Source of the DNA: Rhodococcus sp. ABRD24
Lineage (GTDB): Bacteria > Actinomycetota > Actinomycetes > Mycobacteriales > Mycobacteriaceae
NCBI RefSeq assembly: GCF_004328705.1
Contig: NZ_CP035319.1
Span: 1,860,001 to 1,924,000, forward strand
Direction: 5' to 3'
Length of the DNA: 64,000 bases
Made by a program: the position numbers and the translations under genes. Positions 30,997 to 39,411 of this stretch are shown in pieces (the first letter of the stretch is position 1; each line of letters begins with the position of its first letter). A model generated the notes under the pieces. The model was not told where the DNA came from. It did not search any database and was given only the letters and a program-made list of their open reading frames with translations.

Positions 30997-32064
30997 ATGA
31001 GCGAACTCAGGCCGCACAACAAGAAGGCGATCATTGACAGAATCCCTACCGTCGGCGGGCTGCATTGCGAGACGACGGCGCTAGGCGTGCTCCTCGAGCA
31101 CGCCGGAGTCGAGCTTTCTGAACCCATGCTGTTCGGGCTAGGGAGCGGACTGTCGTTCATCTACTGGGATTCGAAGAAGCAGGAGCTGCCGTTTCTCGGC
31201 GGCAGGGTGAAGCCCTTCGCCCTCACGCAGAACCTGACCACACGACTTGGCCTGAAGTTGCGGACACAGGAGACCACCTCCGCACGGAAGGCGTGGGACC
31301 AGGTGCGGGCGTCGATCGACGAGGGGATCCCGGTGGGCCTGCAGCTCGACAGCCACGACCTGGACTACTTCGGCTCCCGAGTACACTTCGCCGGCCACGT
31401 CGTCGCCATGTACGGCTATGACGACGAGAGGGCCTACCTGGTGGATACCGCGCAGCAAGGCAGCCGCGTGTCGACGAGCCTGGAGAGCCTGGCCAGGGCA
31501 CGAGCCGCACGGGGGCCGATGTCGGCCCGGCACCGCTCGTTCACCGTGGAGGGCCCAGCGTCCTGCATCGACGCTGAGCAGCTCGTCCCGGCGACCATCT
31601 CCGCGATCACAGCCTGCGCGGAGGAGTTCCTCACTCCACCGATTTCCAACGTAGGCAATCGTGGCATTCGTACGGCCGCAACGCGCATACGCTCGTTGCT
31701 CGATCGAGTCGCAGACCCCAAACGTGATCTCGCTGTCATCGGCACGCTGATGGAACGGGCAGGCACCGGAGGCGCACTGTTCCGCAATCTGTACCGGGAC
31801 TTCCTGACCGAGTGCCTCGAATTGCTTGGGGGGAGACCGGAGGCGGAGTTCATCATGCAGGGGAGGCAGTGCTTCGCCGACTCGGCACAGATGTGGACAA
31901 GCGTCGCGCAGCTCATCGAGCGCGCGGGCGCCACAGAGAACTCGCAACTCCTGGCCGAAGCGAGCGAGCAACTGTTGGACATCGCGGTGATCGAGACCTC
32001 CGCGATGACTGCGCTCCGATCCCTGAATATGCCCGAGCCGGTCCAATCGATCGGACTTTCATGA
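30997..32064 (+). CDS. BtrH_N / DUF4872 protein (papain-like fold)
   Basis: 355 residues. The N-terminal BtrH_N domain (about 15-160) begins GGLHCETTALGVLLEHAG and continues SEPMLFGLGSGLSFIYW. A C39/papain-like triad can be read: Cys24 (GLHC), His134 (FAGHVVAMYGYDD) and Asp150 (YLVDTA). The rest matches DUF4872 (about 190-345), largely helical. BtrH itself is an acyltransferase that moves a gamma-glutamyl-amino-acyl group in butirosin synthesis, but most homologues, including this one, lie outside such clusters and have no known substrate. I chose the ATG at 30997 (GGTGA upstream); a GTG at 30988 overlaps padR. Confidence 0.85.
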   Translation: MSELRPHNKKAIIDRIPTVGGLHCETTALGVLLEHAGVELSEPMLFGLGSGLSFIYWDSKKQELPFLGGRVKPFALTQNLTTRLGLKLRTQETTSARKAWDQVRASIDEGIPVGLQLDSHDLDYFGSRVHFAGHVVAMYGYDDERAYLVDTAQQGSRVSTSLESLARARAARGPMSARHRSFTVEGPASCIDAEQLVPATISAITACAEEFLTPPISNVGNRGIRTAATRIRSLLDRVADPKRDLAVIGTLMERAGTGGALFRNLYRDFLTECLELLGGRPEAEFIMQGRQCFADSAQMWTSVAQLIERAGATENSQLLAEASEQLLDIAVIETSAMTALRSLNMPEPVQSIGLS

Positions 32065-32290
32065 ACGCAACATGCGGATATCCGTCCGATTGTCAGCGAG
32101 CCGACTTTCCACGTCCAGTGATGCTCGCGCACAACACTTTTGATGCCTTCTCAGTCGACTCCTGAAACGGACAATCCGATCTCGACCAGGGGTCGCCGTC
32201 GATATCCCGGTGCATCCGAGCCGCCACACCGGGAGTGCGAACCGCTCGTTCCCTCACATCTTCGTAGACACAGTCTGCGATGACCTGCAA
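32065..32290. other. Intergenic, nothing recognised
   Basis: About 225 bases after the BtrH_N gene with no gene-like sequence. It leads into a region of decayed genes. Confidence 0.45.
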
Positions 32291-32292
32291 AC

Positions 32293-32449
32293 GGGGGATC
32301 AACTACCTCCTGCGCGGGAGCTTTTGCGAGTGCGCGGATGCGTTTTTGAAGGCGGTATCCGGCACGCTGGCAGAGGAATCGACTTCGCCCGGCGCGAAGC
32401 CCCAGAACGCTCGCACTGCTCCATACCGTCCCCCGATCCGTGCGGATGA
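32293..32449 (+). pseudogene. Fragment of a LuxR-type large regulator, duplicated from (or related to) the gene at 34126
   Basis: This stretch aligns base by base with about 35511-35685 inside the large LuxR-type gene downstream. Both share GCGGTATCCGGCACGCT, and the translation here (INYLLRGSFCECADAFLKAV) parallels INHLLHGNFDECADAFLKAV there. Frameshifts appear after about 32380. No ATPase or helix-turn-helix portion is present nearby, so it is a small remnant of a paralogue or of a partial duplication about 3.2 kb away. Confidence 0.75.
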
Positions 32450-32462
32450 AGGGCATCGACCA

Positions 32463-32650
32463 CGGTCGCAGGCATCGCCGGAAATTGTCTCAGCAACTCC
32501 CGGATGCGGGACTCGAAGGGGTCGGCGATCGAACCAGCCTTGGCGCGTTGGTATTTCGGAGGACCCTCAGCGGCGAGCGCCGAACGGACGGTGTTGCGGG
32601 AAAGCTCCTTCATTAGGACGATCGCCTTGATGGGGTCGTCGCCACAGCCG
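32463..32650 (-). mobile_element. IS21-family IstA transposase fragment
   Basis: The minus strand encodes ELSRNTVRSALAAEGPPKY followed by AKAGSIADPFESRIRELL and RQFPAMPATVV. This is the region just after the N-terminal helix-turn-helix of IstA transposases of IS21 elements. The rest of istA and all of istB are absent, and the frame breaks on both sides. It separates the LuxR fragment from the HigBA remnant and marks past transposition here. Confidence 0.7.
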
Positions 32651-32831
32651 CCAACTCGGCCCGGAGGTTCAGCGATCGGCATACCGGAAGCTGCTGATCC
32701 TCGACGCCGTGGACGACATCAACGACCTTCGAGTTCCGCCAGAGAACCGGCTGGAAAAGCTGGAAGGAGACCGGAAGGGACAGCACAGCATCCGAATCAA
32801 CGATCAATGGCGGATCTGTTTCGTCTGGACC
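32631..32831 (+). pseudogene. HigB-like (RelE superfamily) toxin, N terminus lost, fused in frame to HigA
   Basis: The frame reads RQLGPEVQRSAYRKLLILDAV, INDLRVPPENRLEKLEGDRK and GQHSIRINDQWRICFVW, the conserved body of HigB/RelE-type toxins. A stop codon at 32628-32630 cuts the N-terminal strand, and there is no start codon before a GTG at 32709. The usual C-terminal end and stop are missing, so the frame runs straight into the antitoxin. The toxin is therefore probably inactive, although the residues LEGDR...HSIRINDQWRI are intact. Confidence 0.7.
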
Positions 32832-33143
32832 ATGAACGCCCAGGATGAACCACTTTTCGACATCATCACACCGGGCGCGATCCTCAACGAGGAGTGCATC
32901 AAGCCCTTCGGGATCACCCAGCACCACCTGGCTGTCGCGATCGTAGTGCCGCCGCGCCGCATCAACGAGAGTGTGCACGGAAAGCGCCGCATCTCTCCGG
33001 ATACCGCCCTGCGATTGGCCCGGTATTTCTCGACCAGCGAGCGGTTTTGGATGAACCTGCAGGACCGCTACGACATCGATGTCGAGCGCGAGCGCCTCGC
33101 GCCTCAGCTGGACGCCATCACCCCACTGGCGCTGAGCGCGTAA
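32832..33143 (+). CDS. higA: HigA-like antitoxin (XRE/VapI type)
   Basis: 103 residues from the ATG at 32832: TPGAILNEECIKPFGITQHH, VPPRRINESVHGKRRIS, TALRLARYFSTSERFWMNLQ and RYDIDVERERLAPQLDAI. This is a complete HigA/VapI antitoxin with its Xre helix-turn-helix, which would bind the HigB toxin and its own promoter. The ribosome-binding site is weak. Because the upstream frame is continuous, translation from the GTG at 32709 would instead produce a 144-residue toxin-antitoxin fusion. The antitoxin appears intact while the toxin is damaged. Confidence 0.75.
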   Translation: MNAQDEPLFDIITPGAILNEECIKPFGITQHHLAVAIVVPPRRINESVHGKRRISPDTALRLARYFSTSERFWMNLQDRYDIDVERERLAPQLDAITPLALSA

Positions 33144-33192
33144 ACCGACGATCGTGGGTTCTCACCCGATGAGCATGCCCGGACGGTAGTAG

Positions 33193-33324
33193 CCGCTGTG
33201 GACGCTGTACTGGCGGGACCGGAACCTGAAGTTCCACCGGTACGACCCACTCGCGCCCAGCCCCTACGTTCAGGATCTGCTCGACCACATCGACCGCAGC
33301 GGCGGCCCGATCTTCTGGGGCTGA
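33193..33324 (+). pseudogene. DUF3024 protein C-terminal fragment
   Basis: The plus frame reads LWTLYWRDRNLKFHRYDPL, then SPYVQDLLDHIDRSGGPIFWG and a stop at 33322-33324. This is the C-terminal half of DUF3024 proteins, which end in a similar IFWG. Two TAG codons lie in frame immediately upstream (near 33187-33192), so the N-terminal half is lost. DUF3024 has no known function. Confidence 0.65.
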
Positions 33325-33328
33325 ACCA

Positions 33329-33766
33329 CTACCAGGCAGCCCCGCTCTCGAACGACTCGGCGGCATCACCCCGGTCCAGTCCGACGTCGGCGAGGGAGTC
33401 GATGATCTCGATGCGGGCGGCGCGGCCCGCCTCACTCAGGTCCTCGTCGGGGATCCGGTCGTAGGCGGCGGCGAGGGCGGTCAGGGTGCGTCTGACGGCG
33501 GCAAGCTCGTCGCGGGCCTGCCGCACCCGCCGGGCGAGATCACGCACGCCAGCCGGTGTGAGGCGCTCCGACCTGCGAAAAATTCGCCACCAAGCCCTGA
33601 TCGTGTCCGCACCGCTGCCGATCCGATCCGGGGCCCAGGTAGGTCCAGTGAACGCCGCACTCATACGCGGCTCGCTCTTGACTCCACCCCAGCTCGGCTC
33701 TACGTGTGCGGATGCGCTCGCCGAGGGCGACCAGCACAGGCGCGGCCAAGCCACCCGCCACTGCAA
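33329..33766 (-). pseudogene. Decayed XRE-type regulator / hypothetical fragment
   Basis: Two overlapping minus frames are informative. One (about 33620-33730) reads LGERIRTRRAELGWSQERAA and ECGVHWTYLG, the start of an XRE helix-turn-helix that breaks right after the recognition helix. The other (about 33329-33600) reads SERLTPAGVRDLARRVRQAR and RIEIIDSLADVGLDRGDA, a plausible helical protein end. I cannot join them confidently; both look like remnants. Confidence 0.4.
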
Positions 33767-34125
33767 GCGCCAGGAATGCGACGAAGAGTGAAAGTCCGCA
33801 GTGGTCGTAGCTGTTTGACCAGCCTCGCGGTCGCCACCCCTGTCTCATCCTGGAAGCAGCGGTGGAAAATCGCCCACGGCCGGAGCGACGGCGCAGCAGG
33901 GGAACAGAATTTTCGCGTGCGGGCACAACTTGATCGGATACAGGGAGGCCATCAGCGGGCGGGCGGCCTCAGCCCCGTTGTGCGCCTGGGAGATCCGGTA
34001 CGGCTTTCACATTGCGCGGGTCAGAATGCTCTGAGCCGTGAAACTCGACGCACCCGATTTTGGAGGTGCAGATCATTCGGCCGAATGGACAGGCCGGCAA
34101 TCTTCGAGAAGGGAAGAGTCGAATC
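33767..34125. other. Region upstream of the large LuxR regulator, no intact gene
   Basis: About 360 bases. It contains no recognisable complete gene and should hold the promoter of the LuxR-type regulator. A possible -10 or operator was not identified. Confidence 0.4.
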
Positions 34126-36594
34126 ATGTCGAGGGGGGTCGCGGCGGAAGGCGGACGGTGGCGCCCACTTGGGCAACAGTTGTTTCCGCGGCCCCGGCTG
34201 ACGCAGATTCTCGATTCCATGCCGTCAGTGACCGTGATCCGGGGACCACGAGGGTCGGGGAAGAGCGCCGTTGTTGAGGCATGGCGGGAGTCGGGCCGCC
34301 TTCCCGCAGATCAGGTCGTCATCATCGCTCCCCCACACAACCGCGGACAACGACAGGGCTATTGGGCAGCGGCCGAAGAGTCCCTCGCCAGGTCGACATC
34401 GCCCACTGTCATCGTGCTGGACCTCCCTGAACGCCTCGACGACACCGCTCTTGAAGAGCGGGTGGTCGACTTGCTCGATCAACCTGGGCGGCGCATCTCC
34501 GTGATCATCCTGACGCGCCTGAGTTTCGCTTTCCCGACACTGTCGAGGCCACCAGGCGGCTACCAGGTCATCACGCCGAACCAACTTCAGTTCACCGCAG
34601 AGGAGACCGGTCTCTGGCTGCGAACGTTCGGCCACCGGCTGTCGACACGGGACATCGACACCGTCTGCGAACTGACGGGCGGCCACGCGGCGCTGACCGC
34701 GGTGGCGGCATCGGTAGCCCGCCTGTTCGCCGAGGACCTGTCGATCGGCCCGAAACTGTTCGCGTCTACGCTCACGCGAGCCATCGACGATTATGTGCGC
34801 GACGCTTCCGCGCGAGATCCAGAACTCGCCGACTTCGACCTCGCGCGACTATCCATCGCCCATGAGCTCGACAACTCATCGGCCCCGATTGTCGGAGGAG
34901 ACCTGGACCTGCCCCAGCTTGAATGGTGTGGCATCGCCACGCGGGGACTCGGCCCTGGAGGGGACAGCTATCGAATACCCGACGGCGTTCGTGATTCCCT
35001 GCTGCGCATGGCATGCCAGGATACGCCGGAGGTCGTACGCAGCACATCGGCAACACTCTGCACCGTGCAGCTCACGCGTCGACAGCCACTTCGCGCACTC
35101 GACTACGCACGCTTGTCGGAGGACTGGACCAGGGTCGCCGAGATCATCGAATCGCACTGGCTGACGTTGATGGCTGTGCCGCAGCAATCGACGCGCGATG
35201 CCCTCCTTGCGCTGCCTCCCCAGATTGTGGACCGAAACCCCCTCCTCGGAGCGTGGCGCAGTCTCTCTGTACAGGCCGCACGCACTCGACCCACCACGGC
35301 CGAACACGAATTCCACGAGAGCGGGCCAGCCCAGCCGGGGAGCCTCGAACGCGAACTGGCGCCTGAGACACTGCGATCGATGCAGTTCCGGATGAGTGGA
35401 CGGTTCAGGGACGCCGCGGCGCTCAGCGCCCGCCTGTCGACACTCGCCGATCGCGAAGCCGCTGAGCATCCACCCGCCCGGGACGGGCTACCGTTCTTAC
35501 ACCTTCAATGGGGGATCAACCACCTCCTGCACGGCAACTTCGACGAGTGTGCGGACGCGTTCTTGAAAGCGGTATCCGGCACGCTAGCAGAAGGATTCGA
35601 CTTCGTCCGGCGCGACGCCTCCGGAAAACTCGCACTGCTCTACGCCGTCCACGGCGACCCGACCCGTGCGGGCGAATGGGTATCAACCAGCGAGCAGTTC
35701 GACCTACCCCCGGATGGAATGTCGTCGATCACCGCGCTCGGGCAGTTGACGGCTCGCGCGCTGACGGCTCTCGATCGCATGGACCTCGACTCTGCACGTG
35801 AAGCGCTCGACGCAATCGGGACGGTCTCGGACCAGGAAGAGTTGTGGAGCTTCGCGAGCTACGCGCGCTCACAGTATGCGCTGATGACGGGGAACGCGGA
35901 ATCCGGATTGTCCGAGCTATGGCACGAGAAGTCCGTCTATCGTCGCTGGCTCACATCCGATGCTCTGGCCACGCAACTCCTGGCGGCGGCCGAAGCCGAC
36001 CTGCTGTGCGCACTCGGACGCGGAAGCGAGGCTCGTACCATCGCTTCGACGCCAGGCACTTTCGCGGGACTGACAACCGTCCGCGCACGCATCGAACTGC
36101 TCACCGGCAATCCCCAAGGCGCGCTGGGTGAATGCACTCAACTGCCCTCCAACCAGAATCGGGGCCTGCGCGCACCCATCGAGATCGCCTTGATCGCCGC
36201 CGCCGCGTACACCGAACTCGGCGATACCGCCGCTGCGGAGAAAAACGTACGTCATGCACGGACCCTCTCCTCGCGCACTGGCGTTGTGCGCCCCTTCGCC
36301 ATGATGTCCTCCCGCTCGGCGGCCTCGTCGGCACACCTCCGAGAAGCGCCTACAGATCTGCCGCCCGCGACCCGCCCGGTGTTCCCCGACGCCATTGATC
36401 ACGTCGACCTCACCACCCGCGAAGTAGCCGTGTTGCGCGAACTGGAAACGGGGGCAAAGAATATAGAGATCGCCACCCGACTCTTCGTCTCGGTGAACAC
36501 AGTCAAGTCCCAGAGCCAGAGCTTGTACCGCAAGCTCGGAGCACGCTCACGCGTCGAGGCAGTTACCACAGCCCGGCACCTGGGTTTGCTGTGA
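34126..36594 (+). CDS. Large ATP-binding LuxR-type (LAL/MalT-like) transcriptional regulator
   Basis: 822 residues. The N-terminal P-loop ATPase has the Walker A motif GPRGSGKS (about residues 39-46) and a Walker B-like VIVLDLPE. A long helical, TPR-like middle follows, then a C-terminal LuxR helix-turn-helix (DLTTREVAVLRELETGAKNI and VSVNTVKSQSQSLYRKLGA). Such proteins are ligand-responsive activators of the STAND class. I chose the ATG at 34126 with GAAGGG upstream; a GTG-type extension from 34060 is possible. A decayed fragment of the middle region lies 3.2 kb upstream. Its regulated genes are unknown. Confidence 0.9.
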   Translation: MSRGVAAEGGRWRPLGQQLFPRPRLTQILDSMPSVTVIRGPRGSGKSAVVEAWRESGRLPADQVVIIAPPHNRGQRQGYWAAAEESLARSTSPTVIVLDLPERLDDTALEERVVDLLDQPGRRISVIILTRLSFAFPTLSRPPGGYQVITPNQLQFTAEETGLWLRTFGHRLSTRDIDTVCELTGGHAALTAVAASVARLFAEDLSIGPKLFASTLTRAIDDYVRDASARDPELADFDLARLSIAHELDNSSAPIVGGDLDLPQLEWCGIATRGLGPGGDSYRIPDGVRDSLLRMACQDTPEVVRSTSATLCTVQLTRRQPLRALDYARLSEDWTRVAEIIESHWLTLMAVPQQSTRDALLALPPQIVDRNPLLGAWRSLSVQAARTRPTTAEHEFHESGPAQPGSLERELAPETLRSMQFRMSGRFRDAAALSARLSTLADREAAEHPPARDGLPFLHLQWGINHLLHGNFDECADAFLKAVSGTLAEGFDFVRRDASGKLALLYAVHGDPTRAGEWVSTSEQFDLPPDGMSSITALGQLTARALTALDRMDLDSAREALDAIGTVSDQEELWSFASYARSQYALMTGNAESGLSELWHEKSVYRRWLTSDALATQLLAAAEADLLCALGRGSEARTIASTPGTFAGLTTVRARIELLTGNPQGALGECTQLPSNQNRGLRAPIEIALIAAAAYTELGDTAAAEKNVRHARTLSSRTGVVRPFAMMSSRSAASSAHLREAPTDLPPATRPVFPDAIDHVDLTTREVAVLRELETGAKNIEIATRLFVSVNTVKSQSQSLYRKLGARSRVEAVTTARHLGLL

Positions 36595-36672
36595 GCGGGA
36601 ATGCGCCTTGCGGCTGGAGCCATATACCGAGTTGCGCACGGATTGCCGTCGACGTATGGGATCAACCGTCAA

Positions 36673-37554
36673 TCAGACAGTCTCACTCAGGATGTCGAGA
36701 AACAGCGCACGCATCGTGTGGGTGACGTTCGTTGGCCATAGGGCATGCACGGGCGCGTGGATCGGTGGCTGTAGTTCAAGAACTTTGACGGAGCCATTCA
36801 GCACAGAGCCGGGTGGAGAGGTAACGAAAGCAACCTGATCGGTGCCGACAACCGCCGTGATGGGCGGCGTGCCCTGGATCGGGTTGCGGAGGTAAGAAGG
36901 CTGAAAGCCGGCTTGCCGACAGTGTTCGAGAAGGAGGTCCGTGTAGCCGGACCGACCCGGTTCTCCCCAGACGATCACTGTTTCGTCAGCGATCTCGGTC
37001 ATCTCGACCGAGGATTGCGCAGCGAGTCGGTGTGACGCCGCGACCGCGAGACGAAGCCGATGGCGCGCGACGGTGGCACGCGACAGGCCACGGGCGGGAG
37101 CCATCCCACGGCACAGCCCGATGTCGAGCAGTCCGGATGCGAGGTCGGCAGCGAGTTGGTGCGGGAATCGTTGATGCGCTTCGACCGCGAACCCGGGGTA
37201 CCGGGCATTGACCGTTTGCAGCAACGCGACGATTTCCTCGCTGGTGACGGCGGGTGTATGCCCGATACGTAAGATCTCGACTTCCCCGCGGCCGATGCGC
37301 CTTGCTCGTTCCAACGCGGCGCGGGTGACCCCTTGGAGTATGCGCGCGTCCTCGATGAGGGCTTCTCCAGCGGGTAGTGCTGTCACCCCCGTCGCGTCAC
37401 GACGGAGCAGCGGGACCCCTACCTCGCGCTCCAGTGCGCGGATCGAACTGCTCAGCGCCTGTTGCGACATGTGCACTCGCGCCGCGGCACGCGTGAAGCT
37501 GCCTTCTGCAGCGACCGCGATGAGGTGATTGAGCTTGCGGAGGTCGAGGGTCAT
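36673..37554 (-). CDS. LysR family transcriptional regulator
   Basis: 293 residues. The N-terminal winged helix reads LRKLNHLIAVAAEGSFTRAA and VHMSQQALSSSIRALEREVG, the standard LysR DNA-binding domain. A periplasmic-binding-protein-like effector domain follows (EILRIGHTPAVTSEEIVALL onward). The ATG at 37554 matches the family start; the frame is open to 37596. It is convergent with the LuxR-type gene. No divergent partner gene lies immediately upstream, so the target cannot be inferred from position. Confidence 0.9.
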   Translation of the reverse strand: MTLDLRKLNHLIAVAAEGSFTRAAARVHMSQQALSSSIRALEREVGVPLLRRDATGVTALPAGEALIEDARILQGVTRAALERARRIGRGEVEILRIGHTPAVTSEEIVALLQTVNARYPGFAVEAHQRFPHQLAADLASGLLDIGLCRGMAPARGLSRATVARHRLRLAVAASHRLAAQSSVEMTEIADETVIVWGEPGRSGYTDLLLEHCRQAGFQPSYLRNPIQGTPPITAVVGTDQVAFVTSPPGSVLNGSVKVLELQPPIHAPVHALWPTNVTHTMRALFLDILSETV

Positions 37555-37757
37555 GTCGGTTACGCTACGACCCCTTCGAGACGACCGAATTCGCAACCTC
37601 CGAGGGCTTCGACGCAGAAGGCGATGTGGAACTGCGATGGCCTACTACTGGGCAATCCGCACTCCCGACTCGTCGCTCACGCACCAGGCTTCCTGGACTA
37701 CCCCTTGACCTCGACGACCGGGAAGCCACACTCCGGCGGGACGGACAGAAGAGCCCA

Positions 37758-38423
37758 CTACGCCTCGATCGGGCTGTACCAGTCGGCGTTCTCGAGCAGC
37801 ACCCGCGTGCCCAAGTCCCTATCCCATACCGGCTCGATGCCGTGCCGACGCAAGACGGGAAACACCACGTCGTCGAGCAGGCGCGTCACATCGGCCGAGT
37901 AGAGGGCTTCCTTCGCGTCCTCGCTGAGCGCGTCGTAGGCAGCCTCGTCGAATGCTGCGGGTGGAAACGCGCCATAGCCGATGTAGGTTTCCCCGTCCTC
38001 GACGAGACGGTCGGTGTCCTGCTGGTGGAAGTACACGAAACCCTGCCAGTGGCGGCTGTCGTCGCGCTCGTCCCAGATCTCGCCGGACGCGCAGCTACCG
38101 CAGCAGGAGAAATCCACGCGGGCGACGACGCCGTTGGCATTGAGCTCCTCGAACGCGGCGATCGTGCGGGACGTATACGCTCCGATCTCCGTCTGCTGGC
38201 GCAGCCGGGCAGTGCGGAGCGCGACGAACGCCGCTCCGAGCTGCTCCTCTGTGAGATCGTAATCCTCGCCGTAGAAGTCGATGAAGTCGTCGATGTCGCC
38301 TCGGCCGGTGATCAGCAGATCCCAAATCAGCCGACTGAGCTCAGCGCGACCGTCCTCGTCGAGGGGAAGCTCGGGCAGTACCGCATAGGTCGGGAACGTA
38401 TTCGGGTAGGACAACTCACTCAC
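37758..38423 (-). CDS. DUF6891 family protein
   Basis: 221 residues, acidic. The motif DFSCCGSCASGEIWDERDD and the following GFVYFHQQDTDRLVEDG are characteristic of DUF6891. The CCxxC cluster may bind a metal or be redox-active, but no function is established. The GTG start has GGAGG 7 bases upstream. It stands alone between the LysR gene and a decayed region. Confidence 0.78.
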   Translation of the reverse strand: MSELSYPNTFPTYAVLPELPLDEDGRAELSRLIWDLLITGRGDIDDFIDFYGEDYDLTEEQLGAAFVALRTARLRQQTEIGAYTSRTIAAFEELNANGVVARVDFSCCGSCASGEIWDERDDSRHWQGFVYFHQQDTDRLVEDGETYIGYGAFPPAAFDEAAYDALSEDAKEALYSADVTRLLDDVVFPVLRRHGIEPVWDRDLGTRVLLENADWYSPIEA

Positions 38424-38599
38424 TGCGCCACCTCCGGATAGCTGACGAAACCGGGCAAATCACCCGGCCGCCAGAATACCCAGCGCGGCGACGTCCGCGC
38501 GGTGGCGGGATGATGCGGAGGATCTCCCACAGGAGGGTCCAGTCGCGCTGCCGCAATGCGCTCGAGCGGCTACCGATTTGTCCGTTCTCATCACCTGGG

Positions 38600-38800
38600 A
38601 CCGTTCGGTCGATACTGTTCTACCGAGCGCGCTGACCTGCGGCGCTTACCTGGTCCCGACGCTGTCGGCGCCTACTCTTACCGCTCTTGCACCGCGAACT
38701 ACATCGATGGAAGGTCCCGGCTCACCGCCGATCACTGCGTCAAGCTCGCCCCCTGGGCGCCTGGATTCATTCAGCAGTCCGACGGGCAGTTCGCCGGGAT
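38600..38800 (+). pseudogene. Possible trypsin-like (S1) protease fragment
   Basis: The plus frame contains SYRSCTANYIDGRSRLTADH followed by CVKLAPWAPGF. The CTA...G...TAxHC pattern is that of the region around the catalytic His of secreted S1 proteases. No Asp or Ser regions follow, and the frame degenerates into an unrelated tail. A fragment of an exported protease is the best guess, but evidence is thin. Confidence 0.33.
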
Positions 38801-38932
38801 CGAGAACAAGGCGACGAAATCCCGGTCCGACATCGCGGAGACTTCCCGCGCATGCGCCGGCGGGGCGGGCGCAGAATCGCCCAACGCTGAATACGCCCCG
38901 AATCATTCCGACTACGTAGGAAGATGACCACC

Positions 38933-39274
38933 ATGCGACATACCTTGACCAGATCCGCAATCCTGACAGCAGGGCTACTCCTGACAGCAACCCCTGCAGT
39001 GGCCCATGCCCAAGACTCCATCGGTGGCGGGAGCCCGACCGCAAGCGGCAGCAGCCTCTTCCAATCGGGTTCCGCTGAGACGCTCTTGGACGCCAATCGG
39101 TTCAACCGGACCTTCACCGCGCAGGAGATCACCAAGTGTCGGGAGGACGCTGAAGGCGGCGTTTCAACCGACTTCAGCCCCTGCCCCCTGCGACCGATCA
39201 CCGAGATGGACCTCGCTGTATCACGCCTGCTGTTCGGCTCCGGGTACCTGCTGTTCGGCTCCGCCTCCAGCTGA
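38933..39274 (+). CDS. Small secreted protein, unknown function
   Basis: 113 residues with a signal peptide (MRHTLTRSAILTAGLLLTAT, cleavage after AHA-QD). The mature part is Ser/Gly-rich, then FNRTFTAQEITKCREDAEGG and two Cys that could pair, ending in a hydrophobic RLLFGSGYLLFGSASS. I chose the ATG at 38933 because AGGAAG is at proper distance; the ATG at 38924 touches the Shine-Dalgarno sequence. I do not recognise a family. Confidence 0.65.
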   Translation: MRHTLTRSAILTAGLLLTATPAVAHAQDSIGGGSPTASGSSLFQSGSAETLLDANRFNRTFTAQEITKCREDAEGGVSTDFSPCPLRPITEMDLAVSRLLFGSGYLLFGSASS

Positions 39275-39411
39275 GCGGAATCGCAACAACCCGTCACACA
39301 ATTGTTCGAACATGCGCGCGGTGTCACGACGATGTCGCTACTGACCCCAGAACCGAGTAGACCTTCCAAGCACTACAATCGGGTCCAACGAGACGCGGCG
39401 AAGGGACGGCG

